Positions 37,247-38,791 of a DNA stretch of 38,791 nt are shown in pieces. How positions within the stretch are numbered: position 1 is the first letter of the stretch; each line of letters opens with the position of its first letter. The position numbers and the translations under genes were made by a program. Location: the NCBI GenBank assembly GCA_910575255.1, contig CAJTEM010000040.1:1-38791 (forward strand). Reading direction: 5' to 3'. The notes below the pieces were generated by a model. That model was given only the letters and a program-made list of their open reading frames with translations, was not told the origin of the DNA and searched no databases. The DNA is from Lachnospiraceae bacterium (GTDB lineage Bacteria > Bacillota > Clostridia > Lachnospirales > Lachnospiraceae).

Positions 37247-37669
37247 TTGAAGGCCATATTTATACAGTTTATAAAATTTTTTGGATTATCTGGTTTAGGG
37301 TGGTGTATCGACTTTTCTCTGTATCTTATCCTGACACTGATTTGTGGTTTGCCTGTATTTTACGCAAACTGTATCAGCTCCATCCCAGCGGTTACCCTGG
37401 TATTTTTTGTATCGACAAGGAAGATATTTGAAAAGAACAACTCGAAAATACCATTGTTCATAAAATATTTGATTTATGTCCTTTATCAATTTGTTTTGTT
37501 AACAGGAGTATCCGCCTTAGGACAGTATATAGCTGCATGGATTACCGCCTGGGCCGGTAACCGGATGCTGATAGCGAAAGCGGGAAAGATCTTTGCGAAG
37601 TTATTCATTACTCCGATTACCATGGTTATTAATTTTATCGTTATGAAGGGAATGGCAGAGAAGCTTTAG
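37247..37669 (+). CDS. GtrA-family membrane protein
   Basis: This 140-aa protein has four membrane spans and the family opening FIKFFGLSGLGWCIDFSLYL. The start is TTG 37247 after AGGAGGAGG (about 37229-37237). GtrA proteins are thought to flip undecaprenyl-phosphate-linked glucose or other sugars to the outer face. In the classical three-gene arrangement GtrA, GtrB and a type-specific Gtr transferase modify surface polysaccharide. Here the GtrB-like gene is 6 kb upstream (30355), and the phase-variable polytopic genes are candidates for the third component. Confidence 0.85.
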   Translation: MKAIFIQFIKFFGLSGLGWCIDFSLYLILTLICGLPVFYANCISSIPAVTLVFFVSTRKIFEKNNSKIPLFIKYLIYVLYQFVLLTGVSALGQYIAAWITAWAGNRMLIAKAGKIFAKLFITPITMVINFIVMKGMAEKL

Positions 37670-37707
37670 AGCGATCACTCTGTATATTTGATTGGAGGAT
37701 AAAACCT

Positions 37708-38730
37708 GTGAAAAACAAAACACCTGGAAGATTGGAAATCACTACCAGAATCGGCTGTAAGATGAACTGTGTCTACTGCCCGCAGAAATTATTGACGACA
37801 AATTATTTTAAGGTCAACCCGTTCAGAAGAGCAGTCCTGTCCCTGGAGGATTTTAAGAAATGCCTGGAGAAAATTCCTGTCGGTACAAGAATCGATTTTT
37901 CCGGGATGGCAGAGCCATGGCTCAATGAACAGTGTACAGATATGGTATGCTATGCAGCGGATAAGGGATTTCCAACTGCTATTTACACAACCTTAGCAGG
38001 AATGTCCTTAAAGGATTTTGAAAGGATAAAAGATCTGGATTTTGATGAATTTGTCCTCCATATTCCGGATGATAAGAGCAATGCCAATATTCAGATTACA
38101 GAAGAATATCTGAGTCTGCTCTATCAGGTGACAGGATACAAGAAAAAGGGGCTTCCTCTGGTAACCGGTTATTCCTGCCATGCCGGAATCCACCCGGATA
38201 TCGTGGAAACGATTCCGAAGAATTCAAAATTGATTACTGAATTGATTAGCCGGGCAGGAAATGTAGAGAACGACTATGTGGAAAGCAAACATTCCACTGG
38301 TGAGATTGTATGCATCAACTGCGGAACTGGCATGAATCATAATGTTCTTTTACCGGATGGAACCATAGTTCTCTGCTGTATGGATTATGCTCTGGAGCAT
38401 GTGCTTGGCAATCTGCTGGAGAAGAGCTATGAAGAAATTCTGGATTCGCCAGAAGCAAAACGAATCCAGAAAGAAATGCAGAAGGATGAAGTTGATATTC
38501 TATGCCGGAATTGCACGAATGCGCGTTCGGTACAGGAATTGTATGAGGATTACCATTTATATTGGGACTGGTGTCGGAAATTGCAAAAAAGTGAGAATCT
38601 GAAGGATTATGACTTATTAAAATATAGAGAATGGGTAGACAATCTCAATGATGCAAAGGAAAAGGAGCAAAAAACTTATATAGGCTCTCGGAATCTTGAG
38701 CCTGCCGACCAAGGTTCAGCGGTCGGCTGA
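37708..38730 (+). CDS. Radical SAM protein with C-terminal auxiliary cluster (SPASM-like)
   Basis: This 340-aa protein starts at GTG 37708 behind GGAGG (about 37694-37698). The [4Fe-4S] motif is Cys17-x3-Cys21-x2-Cys24 (CKMNCVYC). After the barrel, additional cysteines in CINCGTG, VLCCMDY and ILCRNC lie about where a SPASM-like auxiliary cluster would bind. The substrate is unknown; in this setting it may modify a sugar or a lipid-linked intermediate. It is preceded by a short spacer of 38 bases from the GtrA gene. Two overlapping hairpins sit in its last codons. Confidence 0.85.
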   Translation: MKNKTPGRLEITTRIGCKMNCVYCPQKLLTTNYFKVNPFRRAVLSLEDFKKCLEKIPVGTRIDFSGMAEPWLNEQCTDMVCYAADKGFPTAIYTTLAGMSLKDFERIKDLDFDEFVLHIPDDKSNANIQITEEYLSLLYQVTGYKKKGLPLVTGYSCHAGIHPDIVETIPKNSKLITELISRAGNVENDYVESKHSTGEIVCINCGTGMNHNVLLPDGTIVLCCMDYALEHVLGNLLEKSYEEILDSPEAKRIQKEMQKDEVDILCRNCTNARSVQELYEDYHLYWDWCRKLQKSENLKDYDLLKYREWVDNLNDAKEKEQKTYIGSRNLEPADQGSAVG

Positions 38731-38732
38731 AC
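38704..38732 (+). other. Two overlapping hairpins at the end of the radical SAM gene
   Basis: GCCGACC (38704-38710) pairs with GGTCGGC (38721-38727). GTTCAGC (38714-38720) also pairs perfectly with GCTGAAC (38726-38732). The two stems share bases and exclude each other. The T-run after them is short (TTT), so a standard terminator is uncertain. No gene is seen in the remaining 38731-38791. Confidence 0.5.
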
Positions 38733-38791
38733 TTTGAAAAATAAATATTATCCGGAATGGAACAGATGTAATAAATTTTGAGAAAAAAGGG

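Overview
The window looks like a chromosomal segment of a gut-type Clostridia, most likely Lachnospiraceae. The reasons are strong AGGAGG-type ribosome binding sites, GTG and TTG starts, dense co-directional genes with 4 to 30 base overlaps, and the gene content. Every gene I accept is on the + strand. Assignments come from reading motifs by eye; no database search was run.

Region 1 (about 1-3640) is ordinary: a superfamily II helicase, a lipoprotein GH3 beta-N-acetylhexosaminidase (NagZ type) behind a near-consensus promoter, and a small helix-turn-helix-like protein. An imperfect 161-base palindromic element (3652-3812) closes this part.

Region 2 (about 3900-14780) is a defence-type island. 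A multi-span membrane protein precedes a three-gene set whose architecture matches Detocs, the defensive two-component system: DtcA (helical repeats plus histidine kinase, 1197 aa), DtcB (stand-alone receiver) and DtcC (receiver fused to a purine nucleoside phosphorylase-like effector, which in characterised systems destroys ATP). After a short promoter/terminator unit comes a two-gene operon I cannot match to any named system: a 922-aa protein with HEVGH and ECVAD zinc-protease motifs, and a 498-aa protein ending in a diadenylate cyclase (DAC)-like domain whose RHR motif reads RYN.

Region 3 (14849-38730) is a large surface-polysaccharide locus. It has two GT4-type glycosyltransferases, WecB, and an ABC-2 polysaccharide exporter whose ATPase is fused to two glycosyltransferase domains. 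Next are a protein with four GT-A-like units, then an AT-rich block of membrane enzymes (26550-32957), two GT2 enzymes, a flippase-like protein, an APH-like kinase, a HAD phosphatase/nucleotidyltransferase fusion, a GtrA protein and a radical SAM protein.

The most striking signal is in the AT-rich block. Four genes in about 6.4 kb each contain an in-gene run of 8, 9, 8 or 12 G. In three of them the run puts the two halves of an otherwise good gene out of frame, and changing it by one G restores the whole protein (449, 340 and 539 aa). The fourth is in frame. This is the signature of slipped-strand phase variation (contingency loci). Because the block also holds a GtrB-like UndP-sugar synthase and a GtrA flippase, I infer a phase-variable system that decorates the surface polymer with sugar and acyl groups.
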